Both the position numbers and the translations under genes were made by a program. 5,466 bases of DNA from Candidatus Methylomirabilota bacterium (GTDB lineage: Bacteria; Methylomirabilota; Methylomirabilia; Methylomirabilales; Methylomirabilaceae), in the NCBI GenBank assembly GCA_028869615.1, contig JAGWRQ010000147.1, forward strand, positions 1 to 5,466. The letters run 5' to 3'. A model generated the notes under the pieces. It saw only the letters and a program-made list of their open reading frames with translations, was not told where the DNA came from and ran no database searches. This document shows positions 1 to 5,028 of the stretch, piece by piece (within the stretch, counting starts at the first letter, position 1; every line of letters begins with the position of its first letter).

Positions 1-2
1 GG

Positions 3-863
3 ACCGGAAAGGGATTGGTAGCGCGCACCCTGCACCGCCACAGCCGGCGGGCGTCACGCGCCTTCATCGAGATCAACTGTACGGCCCTCCCGGCCACGCT
101 GATGGAGGCGGAACTGTTCGGGTACGAGCGCGGGGCGTTCACCGACGCCAAGGAATCAAAGATGGGTCTGTTTGAGGCTGCTGATGGGGGCTTCCTTTAC
201 CTGGACGAGGTGGGAGACACCGAACTCCCCCTCCAAGGCAAGCTGCTTCGCGCCGTCGAGGAGGGGGTGATCCGACGGGTCGGAGGGCTACGGGATCGAC
301 AGGTTGATGTCACCATTGTGGCCGCTACCCATCGGGATCTCGAAACCGAGGTCAAGGCCGGCCGATTCAGAAAGGATCTCTACTATCGGCTTGCCGTCAT
401 CACCATTGATCTGCCGCCGCTGCGCGAGCGCGGTGAAGATATCCTGCTGCTCGCTACCCACTTCCTGGAGACGTTCAACGCCAAGTACGGTAAGACGATC
501 CGCGCGATCGACGACCGGTCCGCCCGCACCCTCACAGAGTATTCGTGGCCCGGCAACATTCGGGAGCTGAGCCACGTCATAGAGCGCGCGGTCCTGTGGA
601 GCGATGGGGATCGTCTTTCGGTCGACGAGCTCTCCCTGACCCCCGCGCCGCTAAGTACGCCTCATACCCCTCTGTCGACTGCCGGTCTTGCCAACGGGGC
701 GCTCCCGCGGGAGGGGATCGACCTGGCGGCGTGGGAGAAGTCGTTGGTGGAGCAGGCGTTACGGGACAGCGGCGGTAATCAGACGAAGGCGGCCAAGCTG
801 CTCCGCCTCAGCCGAGACACCCTCCGGTATCGGCTGAAGAAGTTCGGCCTGTCCAGGCCCTGA
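3..863 (+). CDS. Sigma-54-dependent AAA+ transcriptional activator, C-terminal part (5' end outside window)
   Basis: This is the NtrC-family activator that remodels sigma-54 RNA polymerase by ATP hydrolysis. The reading frame is already open at base 3 and begins inside the Walker A motif (TGKGLVA), so the TTG at 15 is not a real start and an N-terminal sensory domain lies outside the window. 286 residues are visible. In order they show the sigma-54 contact loop GAFTDA (residues 44-49), Walker [12 protein letters not shown] (62-72), the RKDLYYRL arginine-finger region, sensor [10 protein letters not shown], a variable linker, and a Fis-type HTH at the C-terminus ([20 protein letters not shown]). 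The contact loop has Asp where the textbook motif GAFTGA has Gly; I recall this variant in functional relatives. The permease gene starts 36 bases downstream on the same strand and is a plausible co-transcribed partner. The signal sensed cannot be told from this part. Family assignment is firm. Confidence 0.95.
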   Translation, partial: TGKGLVARTLHRHSRRASRAFIEINCTALPATLMEAELFGYERGAFTDAKESKMGLFEAADGGFLYLDEVGDTELPLQGKLLRAVEEGVIRRVGGLRDRQVDVTIVAATHRDLETEVKAGRFRKDLYYRLAVITIDLPPLRERGEDILLLATHFLETFNAKYGKTIRAIDDRSARTLTEYSWPGNIRELSHVIERAVLWSDGDRLSVDELSLTPAPLSTPHTPLSTAGLANGALPREGIDLAAWEKSLVEQALRDSGGNQTKAAKLLRLSRDTLRYRLKKFGLSRP

Positions 864-899
864 TTTCGCCCTCAGGCCGTCGATCGCGGGAGGATCGGC

Positions 900-1442
900 A
901 TGGTAGACAGACCAGCTACGCAGCGAGGGAAAAAAATCATGGATACCGACGTCCTTGTCATGGGGGGGCTGACTATCCTGATGGCCGCGTGGGCTTTTAC
1001 GCGAGGGACAGATCTGCCGCTGCGGGGCCTTCAGGCCGGGTTAAGGCTGCTCCAGGATGTTTGGCTGCCGTTGTTATTCGGCTTCTGTCTGGCCGGCCTC
1101 TTCGAGGTGCTCGTCCCCCGGGAGCTACTTGTCAAATGGATGGGCGAGGAGTCGGGCGTACAGGGCATCCTGCTCGGGTGGCTGGTGGGCCTGCTGATGC
1201 CCGGCGGACCGTATGTCGTCTTCCCCGTGGCCGCCTCACTCTTGAGAGAGGGAGTGGGGGTCGGGCCGTTGCTCACCTTCATCACCGCAAAGTCGCTTCT
1301 CTCGCCGATCCGCTTGTTCACGTGGGAGGTCCCGTTCCTCGGCTGGGCCTTTGTCACGGCCAGGACGGTTCCGAGTCTATTCCTGCCCCCGATCGTCGGC
1401 ATCATCGGCCAGCGGCTGTACGCCCTGTTCCTCAGATCGTAA
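900..1442 (+). CDS. Half-size membrane permease, ArsP/YraQ-like (COG0701)
   Basis: A 180-residue integral membrane protein. Hydrophobic segments lie at about 17-33, 55-72, 89-115, 119-136 and 146-178. The signature is PGGPYVVFPVAASLLREG (101-118), followed by an S/P-rich loop and the WEVPFLG segment (142-148), which I recognise from COG0701 predicted permeases. Full-length members of about 300-350 residues carry two such halves. This one carries one, so it probably works as a dimer or with a partner not seen here. The substrate is unknown; arsenic-type substrates known for some relatives should not be assumed. Two starts are possible. ATG 900 has GGGAGGA at 888-894, 5 bases upstream. ATG 939 has GAGGGA at 925-930, 8 bases upstream, and places the first membrane segment right at the N-terminus. 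I give the longer form, but 939 is equally credible. Confidence 0.8.
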   Translation: MVDRPATQRGKKIMDTDVLVMGGLTILMAAWAFTRGTDLPLRGLQAGLRLLQDVWLPLLFGFCLAGLFEVLVPRELLVKWMGEESGVQGILLGWLVGLLMPGGPYVVFPVAASLLREGVGVGPLLTFITAKSLLSPIRLFTWEVPFLGWAFVTARTVPSLFLPPIVGIIGQRLYALFLRS

Positions 1443-1487
1443 AGCCGTAGCGGTTGAAAAACCGGCCAAGAAACTCAGGGTGATGCC

Positions 1488-1790
1488 GTGAGCACTGCGC
1501 CAGAGCAACCGTTCGAGGAGCCGGTAAGGCTTCCCATCGAGGAGGTCCTTGACCTGCACGCCTTTACGCCGAAGGAGATCGCTTCGGTGGTTGAAGAGTA
1601 TCTGGGGGAGTGCCGGCAGGCAGGCATATTGGAAGTGCGGCTGATTCACGGGAAGGGGACTGGTACGCAGCGGGCGATCGTTCGGCGACTTCTGATGAAC
1701 CATCCCGATGTCCTGTCCTTTGCCGATGCGCCGCCTCAGGCCGGGGGATGGGGGGCGACTGTGGTTTGCCTTAAGCCAGCAGGCAATTAG
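1488..1790 (+). CDS. Small Smr-domain protein
   Basis: A 100-residue protein consisting almost entirely of one Smr (MutS2 C-terminal-like) domain. The diagnostic pieces are LDLHAFTPKE (21-30), the HGKGTG motif (54-59) and the closing GGWGATVV strand (86-93). Smr domains bind nucleic acid and several have nicking or RNase activity; the LDLH and HGKGTG motifs implicated in catalysis are both intact. Stand-alone Smr proteins of this size are common and mostly uncharacterised. The start is GTG 1488, with an AGGG at 1477-1480 as a modest ribosome-binding site; the ATG at 1483 is in another frame and stops at once. It lies 45 bases after the permease, so it may belong to the same transcript. Its stop codon (1788-1790) overlaps the stop of the convergent amidotransferase gene, leaving no room for a terminator between them. 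Confidence 0.9.
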   Translation: MSTAPEQPFEEPVRLPIEEVLDLHAFTPKEIASVVEEYLGECRQAGILEVRLIHGKGTGTQRAIVRRLLMNHPDVLSFADAPPQAGGWGATVVCLKPAGN

Positions 1791-2494
1791 CGCAGGTTCT
1801 CGCAGAAGCGCGCGAAGAGGATTCTGGCTCGCCGATTGAGTGCATCGATTCGGGCTGGAAGCTGCTCTAGGATCGCATCAGGCCGGATATAGTCCTTGAC
1901 CCCATCCAGCTCTTGCGTAAAGGTGCCGACCCAGTCAGAGACCATCGATGCCGTCACCTCCAAATGAAACAGCAGGCCGTAGACGTGGCGACCAATCGAG
2001 AAGGCCTGGCACTCATAGAGCGTTGACCTGGCGAGATTGACCGCCCCTGGCGGCGTGTCGAAATACTCGCCGTGCCACTCGAACACCTCAATCGACTCGG
2101 GAAAGAGGCCGAACAGCCGATCGTGTCGCGCCGCCATGGTAAGATGGACCTGGTACCAGCCGATCTCCTTACGCGACCCCTGACGAATCGTTCCGCCGGC
2201 CGCCTTGGCGATGAGCTGTGAGCCAAGGCAGATGCCCAATGTGGGAAAGTCGAGTGCCAGCGCCTCCTTCAGAAGTCGATCCTCTGCCCTCAACCATGGG
2301 TAGTCGGCTTCGTCGTTGACACTCATTGGCCCGCCCATGACCAGGAGCCCGGCAAACGGCGACAGGTCGTCCGGCGCCCGATCACCCTCGTACAACCTCA
2401 CCGTCTCCACTGGCCGCTTCTGCGCTTGGAGCACGTCCAGGAAGATGCCTGGGGTCTCACACCCGATGTGCTGCAACACCAGAACTGGCTTCAT
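1787..2494 (-). CDS. Class I glutamine amidotransferase (GMP-synthase-like, COG0518)
   Basis: A 235-residue stand-alone class I amidotransferase domain. Visible motifs are LLVMGGPMSVND (50-61), the nucleophile elbow GICLGSQL with Cys89, the WHGEYFDTPPGA segment (140-151) typical of the GuaA-like subfamily, and FHLEVT with His177 and Glu179 completing the Cys-His-Glu triad. Such proteins hydrolyse glutamine or related gamma-glutamyl amides. The natural acceptor is unknown, since no synthetase partner is encoded beside it. The frame stays open upstream to 2608, but that extension overlaps the preceding gene and lacks family similarity. ATG 2494 starts directly with the first beta strand (MKPVLVLQHIGCETPG), so I choose it; its ribosome-binding site is weak. 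It lies 31 bases downstream of the GlcG-like gene and is probably co-transcribed with it. Confidence 0.9.
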   Translation of the reverse strand: MKPVLVLQHIGCETPGIFLDVLQAQKRPVETVRLYEGDRAPDDLSPFAGLLVMGGPMSVNDEADYPWLRAEDRLLKEALALDFPTLGICLGSQLIAKAAGGTIRQGSRKEIGWYQVHLTMAARHDRLFGLFPESIEVFEWHGEYFDTPPGAVNLARSTLYECQAFSIGRHVYGLLFHLEVTASMVSDWVGTFTQELDGVKDYIRPDAILEQLPARIDALNRRARILFARFCENLR

Positions 2495-2525
2495 TCGCCG
2501 TTCTCTATGCCTTTGTGAGGCGTGC

Positions 2526-2960
2526 CTAGGTTCGCCATGGATGCGCTGGAAGATCGGATAGTCCAATGACCTCAACGCCAGCCTTTGCGACAAGATGGTC
2601 GTTCTCAACCGAACTACCGCTCACTCCAATCCCTCCAATAAGAATGCCTTCTCTGTTCACAATGGGAAGCCCTCCAGGAAAGGTAATTAGTCCTTCATTG
2701 GAGTGCTCAATCCCGAACAGCGGACCAGCAGGCTGCGAGAGCTTGCCGATCTGACCCGTGGGCATCCCGAAGAAACAGGCAGTCTTGGCCTTTTTGATCG
2801 CAATGTCGATACTGCCCACCCAGGCATCATTCATCCGAGCAAAGGCTTTCAGACTGGCCCCGGAATCCACGACCGCAATACACATCTGGGTGCCGATTGC
2901 CTCAGCTTTTTTCATGGCAGCCTCAACGGCTTGCTGCGCTTCTTCAAACGTCACATGCAT
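2526..2960 (-). CDS. GlcG/HbpS family protein (DUF336)
   Basis: A 144-residue single-domain protein of the GlcG/HbpS/PduO-C-terminal family. Recognisable parts are the N-terminal helix ([20 protein letters not shown]), the strand and turn [19 protein letters not shown] (28-46), the GGLPI segment (96-100), and the conserved [20 protein letters not shown] stretch (109-128). Relatives include the heme-binding HbpS and the product of glcG in glycolate operons. The role of most members is unknown, and nothing here identifies a ligand. No signal peptide is visible, so it is probably cytoplasmic. ATG 2960 has a strong ribosome-binding site, AAGGAG at 2967-2972 on the minus strand, 6 bases upstream. 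It is followed by the amidotransferase gene. It lies 78 bases after hicA, so it may mark the edge of the accessory block or be part of it. Confidence 0.88.
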   Translation of the reverse strand: MHVTFEEAQQAVEAAMKKAEAIGTQMCIAVVDSGASLKAFARMNDAWVGSIDIAIKKAKTACFFGMPTGQIGKLSQPAGPLFGIEHSNEGLITFPGGLPIVNREGILIGGIGVSGSSVENDHLVAKAGVEVIGLSDLPAHPWRT

Positions 2961-3038
2961 TGTCTTCTCCTTCTATCACAGCCTCATGCAAGGTGCGGAG
3001 TTGGCAATCCGTGTTCACACCCTTGTTCGGCCCTCATG

Positions 3039-3227
3039 TCATTTGATCGGAGGCACGCCCAAGTCTCGACATATCTTCCTCGCCAAGTCATTGCTGATTT
3101 CGGTATGCCTCGGAACAGAAGATCGTTTATTGAGTGCGCGATTCTGCCACCATGAATGCCTGCTCCCTTCCCGTAGAAACTCACATCCTTGCGATCGCAG
3201 GTGTGCGATCAGCTTGCGCCTCTTCAT
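3039..3227 (-). CDS. hicA: HicA family toxin (mRNA interferase)
   Basis: A 62-residue protein of the HicA/YcfA-like family, the toxin of a type II toxin-antitoxin pair. HicA toxins have a double-stranded-RNA-binding fold and cut mRNA using a single catalytic histidine. Here the motif is GSRHSWW with His24, following the RKLIAHLRSQGCEFLREGS N-terminal helix and strand. The C-terminus (EISNDLARKICRDLGV) is the usual final helix. Length is normal for the family and there is no sign of damage. Its ATG overlaps the hicB stop as ATGA (3224-3227), which implies translational coupling to the antitoxin. No separate promoter is obvious. The gene order, antitoxin first and toxin second, is one of the two known arrangements. 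Confidence 0.9.
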   Translation of the reverse strand: MKRRKLIAHLRSQGCEFLREGSRHSWWQNRALNKRSSVPRHTEISNDLARKICRDLGVPPIK

Positions 3228-3436
3228 ACGGCGATTCGTGCTTCTGTATAACGATCTCCAGCCGCAGAAAGGGCATCTTCCCGATTGAGGTCCAAAGCCT
3301 CGCGTAGAGCCACTCTTAGACTTTCAATTAGCTCTTCCTTGGTCCTTTCTTGACAATTGACACCAGGCACCTCCTCGATCCATCCGATCCACCACTCACC
3401 GTCCTTCTTGATGACTGCCGTATATTCGTTGTTCAT
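3224..3436 (-). CDS. hicB: HicB family antitoxin, short form
   Basis: A 70-residue protein matching the N-terminal HicB fold. It has the strand pair EYTAVIKKDGEWWIGWIEEVPGV (4-26), the NCQERTKEELIESLRVALREAL helix (27-48), and the short conserved tail. It would bind and neutralise HicA. Longer HicB proteins also carry a C-terminal HTH or ribbon-helix-helix (RHH) DNA-binding domain. This one ends at residue 70 without it, so it probably cannot autoregulate alone. The ribosome-binding site is excellent: AAGGAGT at 3442-3448 on the minus strand, 5 bases from the ATG. The ATG overlaps the stop of the truncated vapC frame (ATGA, 3433-3436). Its only strong upstream promoter candidate is that of vapB. 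Confidence 0.88.
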   Translation of the reverse strand: MNNEYTAVIKKDGEWWIGWIEEVPGVNCQERTKEELIESLRVALREALDLNREDALSAAGDRYTEARIAV

Positions 3437-3606
3437 ATCGTACTCCTTCTTGTTTTATCACTGAACGCGCCGCCTAATCCGCAAGCACGTCCCTCACCAA
3501 TCACGAAGGGGTGGCACGCCACCTGCTCCTCGTGAAGCAATTCAACGAGCTGCGCCCGGCCTCGGGCCAGATGGTCAACCCACACGGAGGTGTCGACGAG
3601 GATCAT
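3433..3606 (-). pseudogene. Truncated vapC (PIN-domain toxin remnant)
   Basis: A 57-residue reading frame starting MILVDTSVWVDHLARG and continuing ELLHEEQVACHPFVIGE. This is the unmistakable N-terminus of a VapC PIN-domain ribonuclease, including the first catalytic Asp (residue 5) and the Glu of VIGE (residue 38). Normal VapC has about 130-140 residues. Here family likeness ends after ACG (residue 43) and the frame runs 14 more unrelated residues to a TGA that overlaps the hicB ATG. The other acidic residues of the PIN active site are absent, so the product should be inactive. The ATG overlaps the vapB stop by one base (TGATG, 3604-3608), as in intact vapBC operons. The break lies next to GATTAGGC (minus strand, about 3475-3482), which resembles an integron core site. 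Confidence 0.85.
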
Positions 3607-3800
3607 CAGGCCGCTGAGCGGCGACGGCGGACCGAGCGAAGCGAGCTCTCGGTCCCGCCCAGCTTGGCCAGACGACGAGCACTCTCCAGCGCAATCAGGG
3701 CCTCTAGCCCACGCCGGATCAAGGCGGTCTTCTCGCTGATCCCGGTCAACTGCTCAGCCCTCTTCAGGAGTGAGTCATCGATATTGAGTGTGGTTCTCAT
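3606..3800 (-). CDS. vapB: VapB family antitoxin (ribbon-helix-helix)
   Basis: A 64-residue antitoxin: RTTLNIDDSLLKRAEQLTG forms the DNA-binding strand and first helix of an RHH protein, followed by EKTALIRRGLEALIALESARRLAKLGG, the second helix and the start of the toxin-binding tail. The basic end (SVRRRRSAA) is typical in length. RHH antitoxins of this class bind their own promoter as dimers. An alternative ATG at 3806 would add Met-His. I prefer 3800 because the promoter predicted at 3808-3836 would start transcription near 3801-3802, which would make 3800 a leaderless start; no ribosome-binding site precedes either ATG. The cognate toxin gene directly downstream is truncated, so this antitoxin is an orphan in its own operon. 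Confidence 0.87.
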   Translation of the reverse strand: MRTTLNIDDSLLKRAEQLTGISEKTALIRRGLEALIALESARRLAKLGGTESSLRSVRRRRSAA

Positions 3801-3830
3801 ATGCATCAGTATGCATTAGCCATGCATACT
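3801..3830. promoter_or_regulatory. VapB operator candidate: three ATGCAT repeats
   Basis: The palindrome ATGCAT occurs at 3801-3806, 3811-3816 and 3822-3827. The starts are 10 and 11 bases apart, so the copies fall on the same face of the helix. The outer two belong to a perfect 9-bp inverted repeat, AGTATGCAT (3808-3816) and ATGCATACT (3822-3830), with a 5-base spacer. This arrangement is what tandemly bound RHH antitoxin dimers usually need. The first copy lies within the alternative Met-His start codons of vapB. That VapB is the binding protein is inferred from position. Confidence 0.65.
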
Positions 3831-3836
3831 TGTCAA
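3808..3836 (-). promoter_or_regulatory. vapB promoter, sigma-70 type
   Basis: On the minus strand a perfect TTGACA (-35, 3836 down to 3831) is followed by exactly 17 bases and CATACT (-10, 3813 to 3808, 4 of 6 consensus bases). The predicted transcription start is about 3801-3802, immediately before the vapB ATG at 3800. The 17-base spacer and the -10 box are covered by the inverted repeat AGTATGCAT-5-ATGCATACT, so a bound VapB would block polymerase. Confidence 0.72.
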
Positions 3837-3848
3837 GACCTCGGATAG

Positions 3849-3946
3849 CGCTAACACGTTTGAGCTCAAGGGCTGCCGGTGCCCGAAGGGCAGAGGGAAC
3901 CAACAAGCGCCGCTTGTTGGCGGTCCCCTGAAACGAAGGGTTAGGC
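3849..3946 (-). other. Integron attC-like recombination site
   Basis: Read on the minus strand, the site opens with GCCTAAC (3946-3940, fits RYYYAAC) and closes with GTTAG (3855-3851), the core of GTTRRRY. The last two consensus bases at the closing end do not fit. Inside each end is a matching CGTTT box with an unequal spacer: TAAC-CCTT-CGTTTCAG on one side and, on the opposite strand, TAAC-A-CGTTTGAG. This gives the imperfect inverted symmetry of attC. The centre can fold further: CCAACAAG/CTTGTTGG (3900-3920, 5-base loop) and TGCCC-GAA-GGGCA (3880-3892). At about 98 bases it is within the attC size range. The stop codon of the upstream HNH gene (TAA, 3943-3941) sits in the first core, as in many gene cassettes. 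No integrase gene is in the window. Confidence 0.6.
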
Positions 3947-4486
3947 ATGGCGCTCATTACGGCTGGAATTCTCGGAGACCATCCCGGTGAGTTCTTCAAT
4001 TGATAGAGGAGCATCGCGCCTTCGATGGACCATTCGATGGCAATTGGAGCAGAGCACGGTCAAGTCGTCTTTGGGATTGATGGTAGATGGCTCAGGAAGG
4101 GTGGAGATTGGAACGACGTGATGAACTTCAATATAGTTCTTCCCGTGCGCTCCGTATGCAGCCTCAAAATTGAAATCACAGGCTTTGCATGTTGTTCCGT
4201 AGATTTTAATTGCAGCCACGCGAAGTTTAAGCTTGCGCTCGAAATATGAAACGAGGCGTGCTTTTCTCGGGCCTGCTATACCGCTTTCCTCTTCCTGCAA
4301 TCCATCCAAATCAGCAGCAACCTGCTTCCGAAGGGAATGGTCGTCGAAGAACTCGCGGATTCTGGAGATGTCGTCCGAGTGAGTTGTATTCTCCTCAAGT
4401 GCAAGTTGTAGTTTGGTTGACCTCGAATCGAGCCAGTCGAACAGAGCGTGGTCAAACTCCGAGGTTCCGTTAATTGCCGGGCGCAA
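3941..4486 (-). CDS. HNH endonuclease, McrA-like; main open part of a frameshifted gene
   Basis: The 181-residue open frame carries a complete HNH nuclease domain near its C-terminus. It has a zinc-binding CKAC (Cys100, Cys103), EVHHVVP with His122 and His123, and LCSNCHRMVH with Cys146, Asn148, Cys149, His150 and His154. The middle region (YFERKLKLRVAAIKIYGTTCKACDFNFE) matches the run-up to the HNH site in McrA-like 5-methylcytosine-type restriction nucleases and their relatives. The target is unknown. The TTG at 4486 is only the first possible initiator in this frame. Family-like sequence continues upstream without a start (GIASHSTVSDKFRRQLRPAI), and the true start and ribosome-binding site are in another frame at 4632. 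The stop TAA lies in the attC-like core. The DNA is AT-richer than the flanking housekeeping genes. Whether an active protein is made depends on the frameshift being real. Confidence 0.75.
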   Translation of the reverse strand: MRPAINGTSEFDHALFDWLDSRSTKLQLALEENTTHSDDISRIREFFDDHSLRKQVAADLDGLQEEESGIAGPRKARLVSYFERKLKLRVAAIKIYGTTCKACDFNFEAAYGAHGKNYIEVHHVVPISTLPEPSTINPKDDLTVLCSNCHRMVHRRRDAPLSIEELTGMVSENSSRNERHA

Positions 4487-4632
4487 TTGCCGACGGAACT
4501 TGTCGGAAACGGTCGAATGTGACGCAATGCCTTCTTTCTCAAGTCCCTGACATTTTCCCCCGACATCTGGGGCCTGTAGTGGCCGGCAACATCGCGAAGA
4601 ACTTCCATGATCTCGTTGATTCGATCACTCAT
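4487..4632 (-). pseudogene. 5' part of the HNH gene, in a different frame
   Basis: ATG 4632 has a strong ribosome-binding site (GGGGAGGT, 4636-4643 on the minus strand). It opens a protein-like frame, MSDRINEIMEVLRDVAGHYR, continuing PQMSGENVRDLRKK. In this frame the sequence soon degenerates (RPFPTSSVGNCARQLTEP), while the -1 frame takes over with LEKEGIASHSTVSDKFRRQL and leads into the HNH domain. The switch falls between about 4520 and 4563, which includes a run of five G and four A on the minus strand (4553-4561). The total length 3941-4632 is 692 bases, one short of a multiple of three. One lost base in the homopolymer, or a slightly larger 3n+1 deletion, would explain it. A sequencing error is also possible. 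Confidence 0.7.
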
Positions 4633-4655
4633 CGTACCTCCCCTTGCTGCCGAAC

Positions 4656-4684
4656 TACTGATTAGCCTAGTCAGGCTATCAGTA
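4656..4684. repeat. Inverted repeat upstream of the HNH gene
   Basis: TACTGATTAGCCT (4656-4668) and AGGCTATCAGTA (4673-4684) are inverted copies: 12 matching positions with one bulged T and a 4-base centre. It lies 12 bases upstream of the HNH ribosome-binding site, where an operator or 5'-UTR hairpin would sit. No T-run follows on either strand, so it does not look like a terminator. The binding protein, if any, is not identifiable. Confidence 0.6.
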
Positions 4685-4824
4685 TTAGGTTGGTCGGCCT
4701 ATTACATCCTTGGAGCTCCAACGATTGCCGCGATTGTCTAGCCGTTCCAGGGAGTTGTCAAGGGTTTCCATAGAAAACGCGCCTACGTTGGTCCTTGTCA
4801 CAGGAGGAGGTCATCATGCCGGCC

Positions 4825-4882
4825 CGTCACCCCGGCGAAAGCCGGGGTCCAGGGCTGGATTCCGGCTTACGCCGGAATGACG
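4825..4882. repeat. Dispersed double-hairpin repeat (REP/MITE-like)
   Basis: A 58-base element bounded by CGTCA and TGACG. It contains two perfect hairpins: CCCCGGC-GAAA-GCCGGGG (4830-4847) and ATTCCGGC-TTAC-GCCGGAAT (4859-4878), joined by TCCAGGGCTGG. I recognise this from many unrelated proteobacterial and other genomes as an intergenic repeat. When read through, it gives the peptide HPGESRGPGLDSGLRRND, which is often mis-annotated as protein. It does not look autonomous; there is no transposase. It sits just after an orphan ribosome-binding site and ATG. Confidence 0.85.
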
Positions 4883-5028
4883 AACGGTTGCGGACTCACG
4901 GAGAAGCTGGGAGAATCCTTGCCGAAGGTAAGTCTTTTGGGTGCGCCGTGGTGCGGCACTACCGCATGAAGTTTCACTTGCCTTTCAAGCGGCGCCCCAC
5001 GAGCTCTTTGCGTGCAAGCGGAAATCGA

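Noticed and set aside
1451..1464. Hairpin CGGTT-GAAA-AACCG between the permease and smr
   Set aside because: A 5-bp stem with a GNRA loop but no T-run after it; too weak to call a terminator.
2495..2608. 38-codon N-terminal extension of the amidotransferase
   Set aside because: It overlaps the end of the GlcG-like gene, lacks family similarity, and the domain begins exactly at ATG 2494.
2976..3038. Possible second attC between hicA and the GlcG-like gene
   Set aside because: GCCGAAC and TGCCAAC are present but in the same orientation; there is no GTTRRRY partner or paired inner box.
3512..3527. Sigma-54-like -24/-12 promoter match on the plus strand (TGGCACG, four bases, CTGC)
   Set aside because: It has the right GG-N10-GC spacing, but it lies inside vapC codons on the opposite strand and points toward no plus-strand gene for more than 1.5 kb; probably chance.
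3775..4014. A 79-codon minus-strand frame containing NPSFQGT
   Set aside because: It reads through the attC-like site; such NPSF-type peptides recur because the repeat recurs. It overlaps both vapB and the HNH gene in another frame.
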